DNA from: Microbacterium memoriense | GTDB taxonomy: Bacteria > Actinomycetota > Actinomycetes > Actinomycetales > Microbacteriaceae | Assembly: GCF_025398275.1 (NCBI RefSeq) | Contig: NZ_JAODOR010000011.1 | Location: 310,001-374,000 of the forward strand | DNA length: 64,000 nt | Reading direction: 5' to 3' | Part shown: positions 9,494-17,955 of the stretch, piece after piece | Layout of the letters: each line of letters starts with the position of its first letter | Numbering within the stretch: position 1 is the first letter of the stretch | The notes under the pieces: model-generated | Databases searched by the model: none | What the model saw: only the letters and a program-made list of their open reading frames with translations | Told to the model about the DNA's origin: nothing | Made by a program: the position numbers and the translations under genes

Positions 9494-10717
9494 GTGTCGA
9501 GGCGAGCTGTGCTGTGGATCGCGTTCGCCGTGGTCCACCTCGGCGTCGCGTGGCTCGGGTTCCTCCTGCCCAACCAGCCGATGGGCGACGTCTACAACGT
9601 CTACGAGCCGTGGTCGAGGCAGGTGCTGTCCGGCGGGGGGATGGTCGGGATCACCGAGGAATGGGTGTACCCGCAACTCGCGATCATTCCGATGATCCTC
9701 GCCCACGCGTTCTCGTGGATCGCGGGGTACATCGTGGGATGGGCGATCCTCGTGACGCTCGTGGATGCCGTCGCCTTCGCCGTGCTGGTCGGCTCGGCGC
9801 GCTCGGTCGGTCGGACGACGGCGGCCTGGTTCTGGCTGTCCTTCATCGCACTGCTCGGCCCGGTCGGGCTCTACCGGCTCGACGGCTTCACCGTTCCGCT
9901 CGTGCTGGTGGCGTGTCTGTGGCTCGTCGGGCGGCCGTGGGCGGCGTCGGTCCTCCTCGCGGTGGCCACCTGGATGAAAGTGTGGCCGGCGGCGGTGCTG
10001 CTCGCTGCGGTCGTCGCGGTGCGCCGACGGGGCGCTCTCCTCGGCGGCGCGGTGGTGATTTCGGCACTGACCTTCGCGGCGATCGTCCTCGCCGGGGGCG
10101 GGCAGTACGCGTTCGGCTTCCTCACGGAGCAGAGCGACCGCGGCCTGCAGGTCGAGGCCGTCGTCAGCGCCCCCTACCTGTGGGGCGCACTCCAGGGACT
10201 CGAGGGATTCTGGGTTTACTGGGACTCGGGCATCGTGACGTTCCAGGTCACCGGGACCGACATCGACCCGGTGATCGCCGCGATGACGCCGATCCTCATC
10301 GTTGCCATGGCCGCCGTCGGTCTGCTCGGCGCGTGGGCCGCGGCCCGAGGCGCGCGATTCGTGTCGCTCTTCCCGCCGCTGTCGCTCGCGCTCGTGACGG
10401 GACTGATCGTGATCAACAAGGTCGGTTCGCCGCAGTACTTGTGCTGGCTGATCCCGCCGATCGCGCTCGGGCTCGTCCTCGATCGGCGCCGCTGGGCGCT
10501 GCCGGCCACGGTCGCGCTGGCGGCGGCGCTCCTGACCCAACTCGTCTATCCGCTGCTGTACAACGGCATCCTCTACCCCGCGCTGCTGCCGGTCGTGATC
10601 CTGACGCTCCGCAACGCGATCCTCGTCGCGATCTTCGTGTGGATGCTGGTCCGCCTCGTCCGACTGGTGCGAGCGCCCGCACCGCGCGTCGTCGGTGCTC
10701 ACGTCCTCGTCCGCTGA
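9494..10717 (+). CDS. Polytopic membrane protein, glycosyltransferase family 87-like
   Basis: Integral membrane protein of 407 residues with about ten hydrophobic helices. The first loop carries acidic residues (QPMGDVYNVYEPWSRQVL near 29), and LAVATWMKVWPAAVLLAAV near 155 matches the GT87/DUF2029 mannosyltransferase style (conserved K and W in a membrane helix). Such enzymes use polyprenyl-phosphate sugars to glycosylate cell-envelope glycans on the outer face of the membrane. The donor and acceptor cannot be read here. GTG 9494 is 6 nt after TAGGAT (9482-9487), again leaderless-like. It lies 25 bp after nnrD and 20 bp before the thiamine-binding gene. Confidence 0.72.
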   Translation: MSRRAVLWIAFAVVHLGVAWLGFLLPNQPMGDVYNVYEPWSRQVLSGGGMVGITEEWVYPQLAIIPMILAHAFSWIAGYIVGWAILVTLVDAVAFAVLVGSARSVGRTTAAWFWLSFIALLGPVGLYRLDGFTVPLVLVACLWLVGRPWAASVLLAVATWMKVWPAAVLLAAVVAVRRRGALLGGAVVISALTFAAIVLAGGGQYAFGFLTEQSDRGLQVEAVVSAPYLWGALQGLEGFWVYWDSGIVTFQVTGTDIDPVIAAMTPILIVAMAAVGLLGAWAAARGARFVSLFPPLSLALVTGLIVINKVGSPQYLCWLIPPIALGLVLDRRRWALPATVALAAALLTQLVYPLLYNGILYPALLPVVILTLRNAILVAIFVWMLVRLVRLVRAPAPRVVGAHVLVR

Positions 10718-10737
10718 CACACACTCCGGGAGTCCCC

Positions 10738-11049
10738 ATGCTGATCGCCTTCTCCGTCGCCCCGTCCGGCACCGGCCGCTCTGACGGCTCGGTGCACGAC
10801 GCCGTCGCGGCCGCCGTCGCCGTCGTCCGTGCGTCGGGCCTGCCCCACCGGACGACCTCGATGTTCACCGAGATCGAAGGCGAATGGGATGACGTGTTCG
10901 CCGTCGTCAAAACGGCGACGGAGGCCGTGCTGCCGTTCGGGTCGCGTGTTTCGCTCGTCTTGAAGGCCGACATCCGTCCCGGATACACCGGTGAGCTCGA
11001 CGCGAAGATCGACCGGCTGGAGCAGGCGCTGGAGGACGGAGCCGAGTAG
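10738..11049 (+). CDS. Thiamine-binding protein of the MTH1187/YkoF family
   Basis: Small protein of 103 residues with the MTH1187/YkoF-like ferredoxin fold: MLIAFSVAPSGTG at the N terminus, HRTTSMFTEIEGEWDDVF near 40 and RVSLVLKADIRPGY near 70. Members bind thiamine or hydroxymethylpyrimidine in the cytoplasm; a catalytic role is not established. The ATG at 10738 follows the GT87 gene by 20 bp with only a weak AG-rich site. No thiamine riboswitch is visible upstream. Confidence 0.8.
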   Translation: MLIAFSVAPSGTGRSDGSVHDAVAAAVAVVRASGLPHRTTSMFTEIEGEWDDVFAVVKTATEAVLPFGSRVSLVLKADIRPGYTGELDAKIDRLEQALEDGAE

Positions 11050-11072
11050 CGCCTGCCTTACTCGCGCGCCGG

Positions 11073-11078
11073 TAAGCT
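11073..11078 (+). promoter_or_regulatory. -10 hexamer of the exporter leader
   Basis: TAAGCT ending 7 nt before the GTG at 11086. By the geometry seen at many genes in this window, transcription would begin at or next to that GTG, producing a leaderless leader peptide. No clear -35. Confidence 0.4.
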
Positions 11079-11085
11079 GTAGCGA

Positions 11086-11130
11086 GTGACCTCCTCGATT
11101 ACTTCGAGGAGTGCGGCGATGTGCCTGTGA
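11086..11130 (+). CDS. Putative 14-residue leader peptide of the MFS exporter
   Basis: GTG at 11086 opens a frame reading MTSSITSRSAAMCL and ending at TGA 11128-11130. The frame runs through the whole hairpin that masks the exporter ribosome-binding site and stops inside the exporter start region (its TGA overlaps the alternative GTG at 11127). TAAGCT (11073-11078) sits in leaderless position for it. Short leader peptides with this arrangement control cat, erm and cmx/cmr-type exporters by ribosome stalling. This is inference from architecture; peptide expression is unproven. Confidence 0.42.
   Translation: MTSSITSRSAAMCL
11091..11111 (+). promoter_or_regulatory. Hairpin sequestering the exporter ribosome-binding site
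   Basis: Perfect 8-bp inverted repeat CTCCTCGA (11091-11098) and TCGAGGAG (11104-11111) with a 5-nt loop. The right arm contains the Shine-Dalgarno GAGGAG (11106-11111), 9 nt before GTG 11121, and the left arm is its exact complement, so the folded leader should hide the site. Confidence 0.65.
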
Positions 11131-12323
11131 ATCGCTCTTCCGCGCTCCTCTCCCTCGCCATCGGCTCCTTCGGCATCGGTATGACCGAGTTCGTCGTGAT
11201 GGGCCTCCTTCCCAACATCGCGGCCGATCTCCAGCCGGCTGCTTGGGCCGCCTCACCGGAGGATGCCGTCGCAGGGGCCGGGTGGCTCATCACCCTCTAT
11301 GCGCTCGGGGTCGTCGTCGGGGCTCCCACGATCGCCGCGTCGGTCGCGAAGTATCCGCGCCACCGGGTCATGCTGGCGTTGGCCACGGCGCTCACTGTCT
11401 TCAATGCCCTCACGTTCGTGTTGCCGACATTCGAGCTGGTCGCGGCATCCCGATTCCTCGCAGGCCTGCCACACGGTGCGTACTTCGGCATCGGCGCGCT
11501 CGTCGCGGCAGACGTCCTCGGGCCCGGCAAGCGGGCGAAGGGGGTCGCGTTCGTCCTCACCGGCCTCACGGTCGCCAACGTCGTGGGCGTGCCGATCGGG
11601 ACCTTCCTCGGCCAGCAGTTCGGGTGGCGCATCGCGTTCCTCCTGGTCGCGGCGATCTTTGCCCTCGCCACCGTGATGATCGCGTTCACGGTTCCCCCGC
11701 ACGCCGGAGACCCCGGGCGGACACTGCGCGCCGAGCTCGGCGCGTTCCGCATCGGACAGGTCTGGCTGACACTGGGTGTCGGGGCGATCGGCTTCGGCGG
11801 ATTCTTCGCCGCGTACAGCTACATCGCCTCGATCGTGACCGATGTCGCCGGGTCGCCGGAGTGGGCCGTGCCGATCATCCTGGTCGTCATGGGTATCGGC
11901 ATGACGGCGGGAAACCTCGTCGGCGGACACCTGGCCGACCTCGATCTGAAACGGACGCTCGTGGGCGGCATGGTCCTGCTGATCGCCGTCCAAGCCCTCC
12001 TCGGTCTGACGGCGCAGTGGATCGTGGCGCTCGCGTTCTTCGTCTTCGCCGTCGGCTTCGTCTCGTCGGTGCTGAGCCCGACGATCCAGACGCGCCTGAT
12101 GGACGTCGCCGGCGACAATCAGTCGATCGCCGCGGCACTCAATCACTCGGCGTTGAACATCGGCAATGCCAGTGGCGCGTTCCTCGGCGGTGTGGTGATC
12201 GCGGCGGGCTTCGGATTCGTCGCCCCGGTGTGGGTCGGTGTCGGTCTCGCCGCCGCCGGACTCGCCCTCGCGCTCGTCAGCTTCCGCCTCGAGGCCCGCC
12301 GCCCCTCGCTCGTCGCCGCCTGA
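11121..12323 (+). CDS. MFS drug-efflux transporter (DHA1, Cmx/CmlR/AraJ-like)
   Basis: Major facilitator of 400 residues with 12 predicted helices. The N terminus has SLAIGSFGIGMTEFVVMGLL, the family signature of the DHA1 12-helix exporters that include chloramphenicol exporters and AraJ/YdhP; GLPHGAYFGIGALVAADVLG near 115 and GLTVANVVGVPIGTFLGQQ near 150 (antiporter motif C region) support export rather than uptake. GTG 11121 is placed 9 nt after GAGGAG; GTG 11127 is the alternative. Translation appears controlled by the preceding hairpin and leader peptide. The substrate is unknown. It converges on metX with 3 bp between stops. Confidence 0.85.
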   Translation: MPVNRSSALLSLAIGSFGIGMTEFVVMGLLPNIAADLQPAAWAASPEDAVAGAGWLITLYALGVVVGAPTIAASVAKYPRHRVMLALATALTVFNALTFVLPTFELVAASRFLAGLPHGAYFGIGALVAADVLGPGKRAKGVAFVLTGLTVANVVGVPIGTFLGQQFGWRIAFLLVAAIFALATVMIAFTVPPHAGDPGRTLRAELGAFRIGQVWLTLGVGAIGFGGFFAAYSYIASIVTDVAGSPEWAVPIILVVMGIGMTAGNLVGGHLADLDLKRTLVGGMVLLIAVQALLGLTAQWIVALAFFVFAVGFVSSVLSPTIQTRLMDVAGDNQSIAAALNHSALNIGNASGAFLGGVVIAAGFGFVAPVWVGVGLAAAGLALALVSFRLEARRPSLVAA

Positions 12324-12326
12324 GGT

Positions 12327-13529
12327 TCAGGACTCCAGCAGCCGGCGCACGTGCGCGCCCACGGCGGCCGTCTCGATCAGGAACCCGTCGTGTCCGAAGT
12401 CGCTGGAGAGGACGACCGCATCCGGATCGATCGTCGTGCGGATGCCGCGCGCGATGCGGTGCTGACCGTCGACCGGGAAGAGCCGGTCACTGTCGATACC
12501 GAGGACGAGCGTCGTCGCCTGCACTCGCGCCAGGGCGTCTTCGATGCCCCCGCGCCCCCGACCGACGTCGTGCGAATCCATCGCCTCGACGAGCGCGATG
12601 TAACTGTTCGCATCGAACCGTCGGGTGAACTTGTTGCCGTGGAAGTCGAGGTAGCTTTCGACCGCGAACCGTCCGCCGTGCCCGAGCGGGCTCTTGCCGG
12701 ACTGCCAGGATCGCTGGAAACGCTGATTGAGCTCGGTCGGGCTGCGGTAGTTCAGCAGCGCCATGCGGCGCGCGAGCGCGAGGCCGCGATGCGGCCCGTC
12801 GCCGTCGCCGGAGTCGTAGTACTCGCCGGCCGCGAAGCGAGGATCCATTTGAATCGCCTCGAGCTGCACGCCGTTGAGCGCGATCTGATCGGCAGTCGTC
12901 ATCGGCGGGGCCGACAGCACCGCGAGACGGCGTACCCGGTCGGGCTCGCCGATGCCCCACTCCAACGCGTGCATCCCGCCCATCGACCCTCCGATGACGG
13001 CGGCCCACACCTCCACACCGAGCGCATCGGCGAGGCGCACTTGCGCGGCGACCTGATCGCGGATCGTGAGATACGGGAACCGTGACGCCCACTCATAGCC
13101 ATCCGGGGCGATCGAGGACGGTCCGGTCGAGCCCTGGCATCCACCGAGCATGTTCGGAGCGACGACGAACCAGCGGTCTGTGTCGATCGGCGCGCCGGGG
13201 CCGACGATGTCGCCCCACCAGCCCGCCGTCGGGTGTCCGGGGCCTGCCGGTCCGCGCAGATGGCTGTCTCCGGTGAGGGCGTGCAGCACCAGCACCGCGT
13301 TGTCGCGCGCAGGAGTGAGTTCGCCCCATGTCTCGTACGCCAGACGGATGCCCGGAAGCTCCGACCCGCTTTCGGTCGCGAAGGCACCCAGGGTCGCGAA
13401 GTGCCGGTCGCCCATCGGATCGCCGTCCCGCCACGCCCCGGTCGTGGGCGGACGGCCGCGCAGCAGGCGCGCGTCGGCCTCCGTGATCGGTGCGGTCGGC
13501 ACCGTGTCTTCGGAGGTCTGCCAGTCCAT
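12327..13529 (-). CDS. metX: Homoserine O-acetyltransferase
   Basis: First committed step of methionine synthesis by direct sulfhydrylation: acetyl-CoA + L-homoserine to O-acetylhomoserine. Alpha/beta hydrolase fold, 400 residues from ATG 13529 (403 from ATG 13538). Visible: LVLHALTGDSHLRG near 64, NMLGGCQGSTGPSS near 110, nucleophile elbow VIGGSMGGMHALEWG near 165, and the C-terminal Asp (VLGIDSDRLFPV) and His (DFGHDGFLIET) of the catalytic triad. The acceptor could in principle be succinyl-CoA, but the GGSMGG class in actinobacteria is acetyl-type. It lies downstream of metY on the same strand, separated by about 150 bp with a large palindrome. Confidence 0.92.
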   Translation of the reverse strand: MDWQTSEDTVPTAPITEADARLLRGRPPTTGAWRDGDPMGDRHFATLGAFATESGSELPGIRLAYETWGELTPARDNAVLVLHALTGDSHLRGPAGPGHPTAGWWGDIVGPGAPIDTDRWFVVAPNMLGGCQGSTGPSSIAPDGYEWASRFPYLTIRDQVAAQVRLADALGVEVWAAVIGGSMGGMHALEWGIGEPDRVRRLAVLSAPPMTTADQIALNGVQLEAIQMDPRFAAGEYYDSGDGDGPHRGLALARRMALLNYRSPTELNQRFQRSWQSGKSPLGHGGRFAVESYLDFHGNKFTRRFDANSYIALVEAMDSHDVGRGRGGIEDALARVQATTLVLGIDSDRLFPVDGQHRIARGIRTTIDPDAVVLSSDFGHDGFLIETAAVGAHVRRLLES

Positions 13530-13595
13530 GGCATCCATTCTCTCGGTCGGGAGGGGTCCCCGCCGTCGTGTTACGCCCCTCGTCGCGCGCGAACG

Positions 13596-13661
13596 CCGCA
13601 GAAATGCGCGAACTCCGCATCCGATGACAGCGATGGATGCGGAGTTCGCGACATTCTGCGG
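13596..13661. repeat. Long imperfect palindrome between metY and metX
   Basis: Two 27-nt arms (13596-13622 and 13635-13661) that differ at three positions, separated by 12 nt. The core of the left arm is CGCGAACTCCGCATCC. It can form a very stable cruciform or RNA hairpin. It lies 3' of metY and 5' of metX, where it could end or attenuate read-through, or be a dispersed intergenic repeat. No U tract follows. Confidence 0.75.
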
Positions 13662-13687
13662 AGTTGGTGACTCGCAGGGGAGAGGGG

Positions 13688-15010
13688 TCAGGCGCGCGCG
13701 GCCTCGGAGAGGCGACGCGCGGCGGCGAGGGCCTGCTCCAGATCGGCCTTCAGGTCTTCGACGTTCTCGAGGCCGACGGACAGGCGCACGAGCCCCGGGG
13801 TCACACCGGCGGTCAGCTGCTGCTCGGGTGTGAGCTGCGCGTGCGTGGTGGATGCCGGGTGGATCACGAGCGAACGCACATCGCCGATGTTGGCGAGGTG
13901 GCTGAACAGGCTGAGCGAGTTGACGAACTCGCGACCCGCCTGCACCCCACCCTTGAGCTCGAACGACAGCACCGCGCCGACACCCTTCGGGGCGTAGCGG
14001 TTCGCGGCGGCGTACCACGGCGAGCTCGGCAGGCCGGAGTAGTTGACCGAGGCGATGTCGTCACTGCTGTCGAGCCACTCCGCGATCTCCTGCGCGTTCT
14101 GGACGTGCCGCTCGATACGCAGCGAGAGTGTTTCGATGCCCTGGATGAGCAACCATGCGCTCTGCGGCGAGATGGCCGCACCGAGGTCGCGGAGCAACTG
14201 GACGCGCGCCTTGATGATGTAGGCCAGCCCATCGCCGACCGCCTGGGTGTAGACCGCTCCGTGGTACGAGGGGTCGGGGGTCGTGAGGCCCGGGAACCGG
14301 TCGGAGTGCTCCGACCAGGGGAAGGACCCCCCGTCGACGATGACGCCGCCGATGGTCGTGCCGTGGCCGCCGAGGAACTTCGTCGCGGAGTGGACGATGA
14401 GGTCGGCGCCGAACTCGAACGGCTTGATCAGGTAGGGGGTTGCGATCGTGTTGTCGACGACGAGCGGAACACCGACCTCGTGCGCGACATCCGCGACGGC
14501 CCGGATGTCGAGGACGTTGATCTTCGGGTTGCCGATCGTTTCGCCGAAGAAGAGCTTCGTGTTCGGGCGGACGGCGCGGCGCCACTCTTCGGGGTCGTCC
14601 TGGTTCTCGACGAAGGTCGTCTCGATGCCGAGCTTGGCGAGGGTGTATTTGAACAGGTTGTACGTGCCGCCGTAGATCGAGCTCGACGAGACGATGTGGT
14701 CGCCCGCCTCGGCGATGTTCAACACGGCGAAGGTCGTCGCCGACTGGCCACTCGAGACGAGGAGCGCGCCGGTGCCGCCTTCGAGCGCCGCGACGCGCTC
14801 TTCGACGACAGCCTGTGTCGGGTTCTGGATGCGCGTGTAGATGTTGCCGAATTCGGCGAGCGCGAAGAGGTTGGCGGCGTGATCCGCGTTGTCGAACACG
14901 TACGACGTGGTCTGGTAGATCGGAGTCGCGCGGGCCTTCGTGACGGGGTCCGGCGCGGCGCCGGCATGGATCTGGGTGGTCTCGAAGCGCCAGTTCTCGG
15001 GTGCGGACAC
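13688..15010 (-). CDS. metY: O-acetylhomoserine sulfhydrylase (aminocarboxypropyltransferase)
   Basis: PLP enzyme converting O-acetylhomoserine and sulfide to homocysteine, 440 residues. Cys/Met metabolism family: TTQIHAGAAPDPVTKARATP at the N terminus, the YTRIQNPT stretch near 62, SGQSATTFAVLNI near 85, and the Schiff-base lysine in SATKFLGGHGTT near 212. The length (about 430-440) fits MetY rather than the shorter cystathionine synthases. GTG 15010 has AGGAG 7 nt upstream. A possible promoter, TTGACA (15093-15088) and TACTGT (15072-15067) on the minus strand, has a short 15-nt spacer; no SAM riboswitch is recognisable in the leader. Confidence 0.92.
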   Translation of the reverse strand: MSAPENWRFETTQIHAGAAPDPVTKARATPIYQTTSYVFDNADHAANLFALAEFGNIYTRIQNPTQAVVEERVAALEGGTGALLVSSGQSATTFAVLNIAEAGDHIVSSSSIYGGTYNLFKYTLAKLGIETTFVENQDDPEEWRRAVRPNTKLFFGETIGNPKINVLDIRAVADVAHEVGVPLVVDNTIATPYLIKPFEFGADLIVHSATKFLGGHGTTIGGVIVDGGSFPWSEHSDRFPGLTTPDPSYHGAVYTQAVGDGLAYIIKARVQLLRDLGAAISPQSAWLLIQGIETLSLRIERHVQNAQEIAEWLDSSDDIASVNYSGLPSSPWYAAANRYAPKGVGAVLSFELKGGVQAGREFVNSLSLFSHLANIGDVRSLVIHPASTTHAQLTPEQQLTAGVTPGLVRLSVGLENVEDLKADLEQALAAARRLSEAARA

Positions 15011-15142
15011 GGTGCGACTCCTGCGATGTTCGTCGGTGGCGCGGGCGGATGCCGGCGACTCCACCGACAGTAGGGCGGACGGGTCCGTGTCAACAACCTC
15101 CGGGAAATGTGACGTAATGTCGGCGGCCGGTAGCGTGGTGGC

Positions 15143-15922
15143 ATGAGTTTGCGACGCGCAGTGGTGACAGGGGCAAGTTCGGGAATCGGTGAGGCCACGG
15201 TCCGAGCCCTCCGTGCGGCGGGCTGGGACGTGGTGGGTGTCGCACGCCGCGCGGACCGGCTCGAGGCCCTCGATGCCGAAGTCGGTTCGGCGTCCTTTGC
15301 GGCCGATCTCACGAACGAGGGAGATGTCGCCGCTCTCGCCGAGCACCTCGGATCCACCGGTCCCGTGCACGCACTCGTCCACGTCGCCGGTGGCGCCCGC
15401 GGCGCCGACCGCATCGAGGACGGCCGCGCGGCCGACTGGCGCTGGATGTTCGAGGTCAACGTCCTTTCCGCGCAACTCGTCACGGCGGCTCTCCTGCCGC
15501 TCCTGCGGGCGTCGATCACCGACGACGGCGACCACGCGGACACGCTCTACGTCACGTCGACCGCCGCGCAGACGGCGTACCCGGGTGGCGGCGGGTACAA
15601 CGCGGCGAAAGCCGGTGAGGCGATGCTCGTCCACGCGCTGCGGCTCGAACTCAACGGTGAGCCCATTCGGGTGACCGAGGTCGCTCCCGGCATGGTGTTC
15701 ACGGAAGAGTTCACCGTGAACCGGCTCGGCGGCGACCAGGCGAGCGCCGAGAAGGTCTACGAGGGCGTCGAGAACCCGCTCGTGGCCGGAGACGTGGCCG
15801 ATGTGATCCGGTACGCGCTGAACGCGCCCGGACACGTCAACCTCGACCTGATCGCGATGCGTCCCGTCGCGCAGTCGGCGCAGCACGTGCTGGCGCGGGG
15901 GCCCCTGCGCCCGCGCACCTGA
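15143..15922 (+). CDS. Short-chain dehydrogenase/reductase
   Basis: NAD(P)-dependent SDR of 259 residues: TGASSGIGEATVRALRAAG near 10 (nucleotide-binding GxxxGxG), VHVAGGARGAD near 75 in place of NNAG, catalytic Ser in YVTSTAAQTAYPG near 138 and YNAAKAGE (YxxxK) near 152. It resembles the YdfG/serine 3-dehydrogenase group. The substrate is unknown. TAGCGT at 15132-15137 is 5 nt before ATG 15143. Divergent from metY, convergent with the MFS gene that follows. Confidence 0.87.
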   Translation: MSLRRAVVTGASSGIGEATVRALRAAGWDVVGVARRADRLEALDAEVGSASFAADLTNEGDVAALAEHLGSTGPVHALVHVAGGARGADRIEDGRAADWRWMFEVNVLSAQLVTAALLPLLRASITDDGDHADTLYVTSTAAQTAYPGGGGYNAAKAGEAMLVHALRLELNGEPIRVTEVAPGMVFTEEFTVNRLGGDQASAEKVYEGVENPLVAGDVADVIRYALNAPGHVNLDLIAMRPVAQSAQHVLARGPLRPRT

Positions 15923-15930
15923 CGCGCGGT

Positions 15931-17382
15931 TCAGGCCGGGGGAGCGTCGGCGAAGGCGACTTTCGGCACGAACACCAGCAAGATCGCCGCGAGGAAACCG
16001 CCCGCAGCGCAGATCGCCCACACGGTGAGGTAGCCGCCGAGGGATGCCGCGGTCTCACTCGCGACAGCTCCGGCACCAGCGGCGAGCACGACCCCGAACA
16101 CGGCGGAGGAGAACGTCCCGCCGATCGTCTTGGTCGTGTTGGTCAGGGCCGAGGAGATGCCCGTCTGCCCGCGGGGAGCCGCCGCGGCGGCGGCCGCCGG
16201 CATCGCGCCGACAAGGGCGCCGCAGCCGAGCCCGGCGATCGAGAGGTTGAGGAGTACCTGCCACAGCTCCAGATGGAACGGCAGGAACAGCGCGTAGCCG
16301 ATCCCCACGAGCAGCGCCGCCGCGATCAGGACGACGCGCGGGCTCGCGCGTCGGGAGGTGACGGCGAACACGATGGCGCCGACGATGAGCGACACGAGAT
16401 ACACGCCGATGATGTTCGACCGCTCGGTCGCGTCGAGTCCGAGCCCGTAGCCGAGGGCGGGGTCTGTGCCGGCGTAGGTCGACAGCGGTCCTTGTGCGCC
16501 CAGCAGGCTGATCCCCACGAGGAACGCCGTGGCCTGCACGGGCCACATTTCCGGGCGGCGCAGCACGCGGATGTCGACCGCGGGGTCGTCCTGACGCAGT
16601 TCGAACCACACGAAGACGGCGAAGCCGGCGATGCCGGCGATCAGCAGCATCCACACCCACACGGCGCTGGGTCCGTTGAGTCGCAAGAAGGTGAGAGCGC
16701 TCGTGACCAGGAGCAGCGCCATCGCCAAGAGCACGAATCCGCCCGAGTCGAGCTTCCGTCCGGGTTCGGGTGTGGACTCCGGCACGCCGATCCAGATCAC
16801 GATCGCCACGAGGGTGACCGCGATCGCGGGCACGATGAGCGTCGCGGTCAAATTCTCCCCGGTCGCGGCGAAGATCCGGCCGGCCGCGAGTGCGCCGATG
16901 ATCGCACCGGCTTGCAGCCCGACGACGAGCAGGCCGGCCGCGCGCCGCGTCGTGGAGACGCCCCGGCTCTGCGCGCGCCCGCGCTCGAAGATGAGGGCGA
17001 TCTCCAACGGCAGCCAGACGACGTAGAAGCCTTGCAACGCCCAGGCGATCAGGAAGCTCCAGAACGACGTCGCGAACGCCAGCCACCAGGTGGCGCCCGC
17101 CGTCAGGATCGCCGCGATCAGCAGGATGCGCTTGTGGCCGTACATGTCGCCGAGCTTCGCCAGGATCGGCACAACGAGTGCAGACAGCAGCAGCTGTGCG
17201 GCTTCGAACCAGTTGACGTCCGAATCGTGGATGCCGAGCGACACCACGATGTCGCTGAACAGCGGCACGTAGTAGCCCTGCAGAATCCCGCTGACGATCT
17301 CGACGAGGATGAACCACCCGATCAGACCCGCGGTGATGCCGAGGGCCGATGTGCGAAGGGGCGTGGACGGGAGCGTGGACAC
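15931..17382 (-). CDS. MFS transporter, multidrug-type
   Basis: Major facilitator of 483 residues, 12-14 helices. LAKLGDMYGHKRILLIAAIL near 70 is the loop 2-3 motif A (GDxxGxK). The middle holds a long stretch with ELRQDDPAVDIRVLRRPEMW, as in DHA2-like exporters. GTG 17382 lies 7 nt from TAGACT (17395-17390, minus strand), leaderless-like, and this decides the start; longer upstream frames would cross the divergent phosphoribosyltransferase. The substrate is unknown. Confidence 0.83.
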   Translation of the reverse strand: MSTLPSTPLRTSALGITAGLIGWFILVEIVSGILQGYYVPLFSDIVVSLGIHDSDVNWFEAAQLLLSALVVPILAKLGDMYGHKRILLIAAILTAGATWWLAFATSFWSFLIAWALQGFYVVWLPLEIALIFERGRAQSRGVSTTRRAAGLLVVGLQAGAIIGALAAGRIFAATGENLTATLIVPAIAVTLVAIVIWIGVPESTPEPGRKLDSGGFVLLAMALLLVTSALTFLRLNGPSAVWVWMLLIAGIAGFAVFVWFELRQDDPAVDIRVLRRPEMWPVQATAFLVGISLLGAQGPLSTYAGTDPALGYGLGLDATERSNIIGVYLVSLIVGAIVFAVTSRRASPRVVLIAAALLVGIGYALFLPFHLELWQVLLNLSIAGLGCGALVGAMPAAAAAAAPRGQTGISSALTNTTKTIGGTFSSAVFGVVLAAGAGAVASETAASLGGYLTVWAICAAGGFLAAILLVFVPKVAFADAPPA

Positions 17383-17427
17383 GGCGATCAGTCTAGGGTC
17401 GCGGCGCGCGCGGACCCGGCAGCGCCG

Positions 17428-17433
17428 TAGGCT
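17428..17433 (+). promoter_or_regulatory. -10 hexamer of the phosphoribosyltransferase-ung operon
   Basis: TAGGCT about 24 nt before ATG 17458, leaving a short leader that holds the ribosome-binding site GAAGGAG (17446-17452). Contrasts with the leaderless hexamers elsewhere in the window. Confidence 0.5.
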
Positions 17434-17457
17434 GACATTTCGCCCGAAGGAGACAGC

Positions 17458-17955
17458 ATGAGCGCACAGCGCGAAACCCTGACGTGGACCGGGTTCGGTG
17501 ACGCGACGCGCGAGCTGTCGCGGAGCATCGTCGCGAGCGGCTTCGAGCCGGACGTCGTCGTGGCGATCGCCCGCGGCGGACTGCTGCCCGGTGGGGCGAT
17601 CGCGTACGGGCTGGGGGTGAAGAGCTGCGGCGCGCTGAACGTCGAGTTCTACACCGGGGTGGGGACGGTCCTGGAGGCACCCGTGCTGCTGTCGCCCGAT
17701 CTCGACCTTGCCTCGTTGGCCGGCAAGCGGGTACTTCTCGTCGATGACGTCGCAGACAGCGGACGCACTCTCGCGCTCGCCGTCGATCTCCTCGCAGCGC
17801 GCGCGGCCGACGTGCGCTCGGTCTGTCTGTACACGAAGCCCGGATCCATCGCCCGCCCCGACTTCGTGTGGCGCGAGACCGACCTGTGGATCGATTTCCC
17901 CTGGTCGCTGCGTGGATCTGTCGTCCAGGAGGATGCGGCCGCGGCGAGCGCATGA
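17458..17955 (+). CDS. Phosphoribosyltransferase (Gpt/xanthine PRT-like)
   Basis: Type I PRT fold, 165 residues. [20 protein letters not shown] near 34 is the substrate/pyrophosphate loop and [20 protein letters not shown] near 91 is the PRPP-binding motif. The C-terminal W-rich IDFPWS near 148 is seen in Gpt-like and other short actinobacterial PRTs. Nucleobase specificity is not readable. A clear GAAGGAG site precedes ATG 17458. Its stop overlaps the start of ung (ATGA), so the two are co-expressed. Confidence 0.85.
   Translation: MSAQRETLTWTGFGDATRELSRSIVASGFEPDVVVAIARGGLLPGGAIAYGLGVKSCGALNVEFYTGVGTVLEAPVLLSPDLDLASLAGKRVLLVDDVADSGRTLALAVDLLAARAADVRSVCLYTKPGSIARPDFVWRETDLWIDFPWSLRGSVVQEDAAAASA

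Noticed and set aside
15011..15142. SAM riboswitch upstream of metY
   Set aside because: No S-box, SAM-II or SAM-IV core elements could be found on either strand of the leader.
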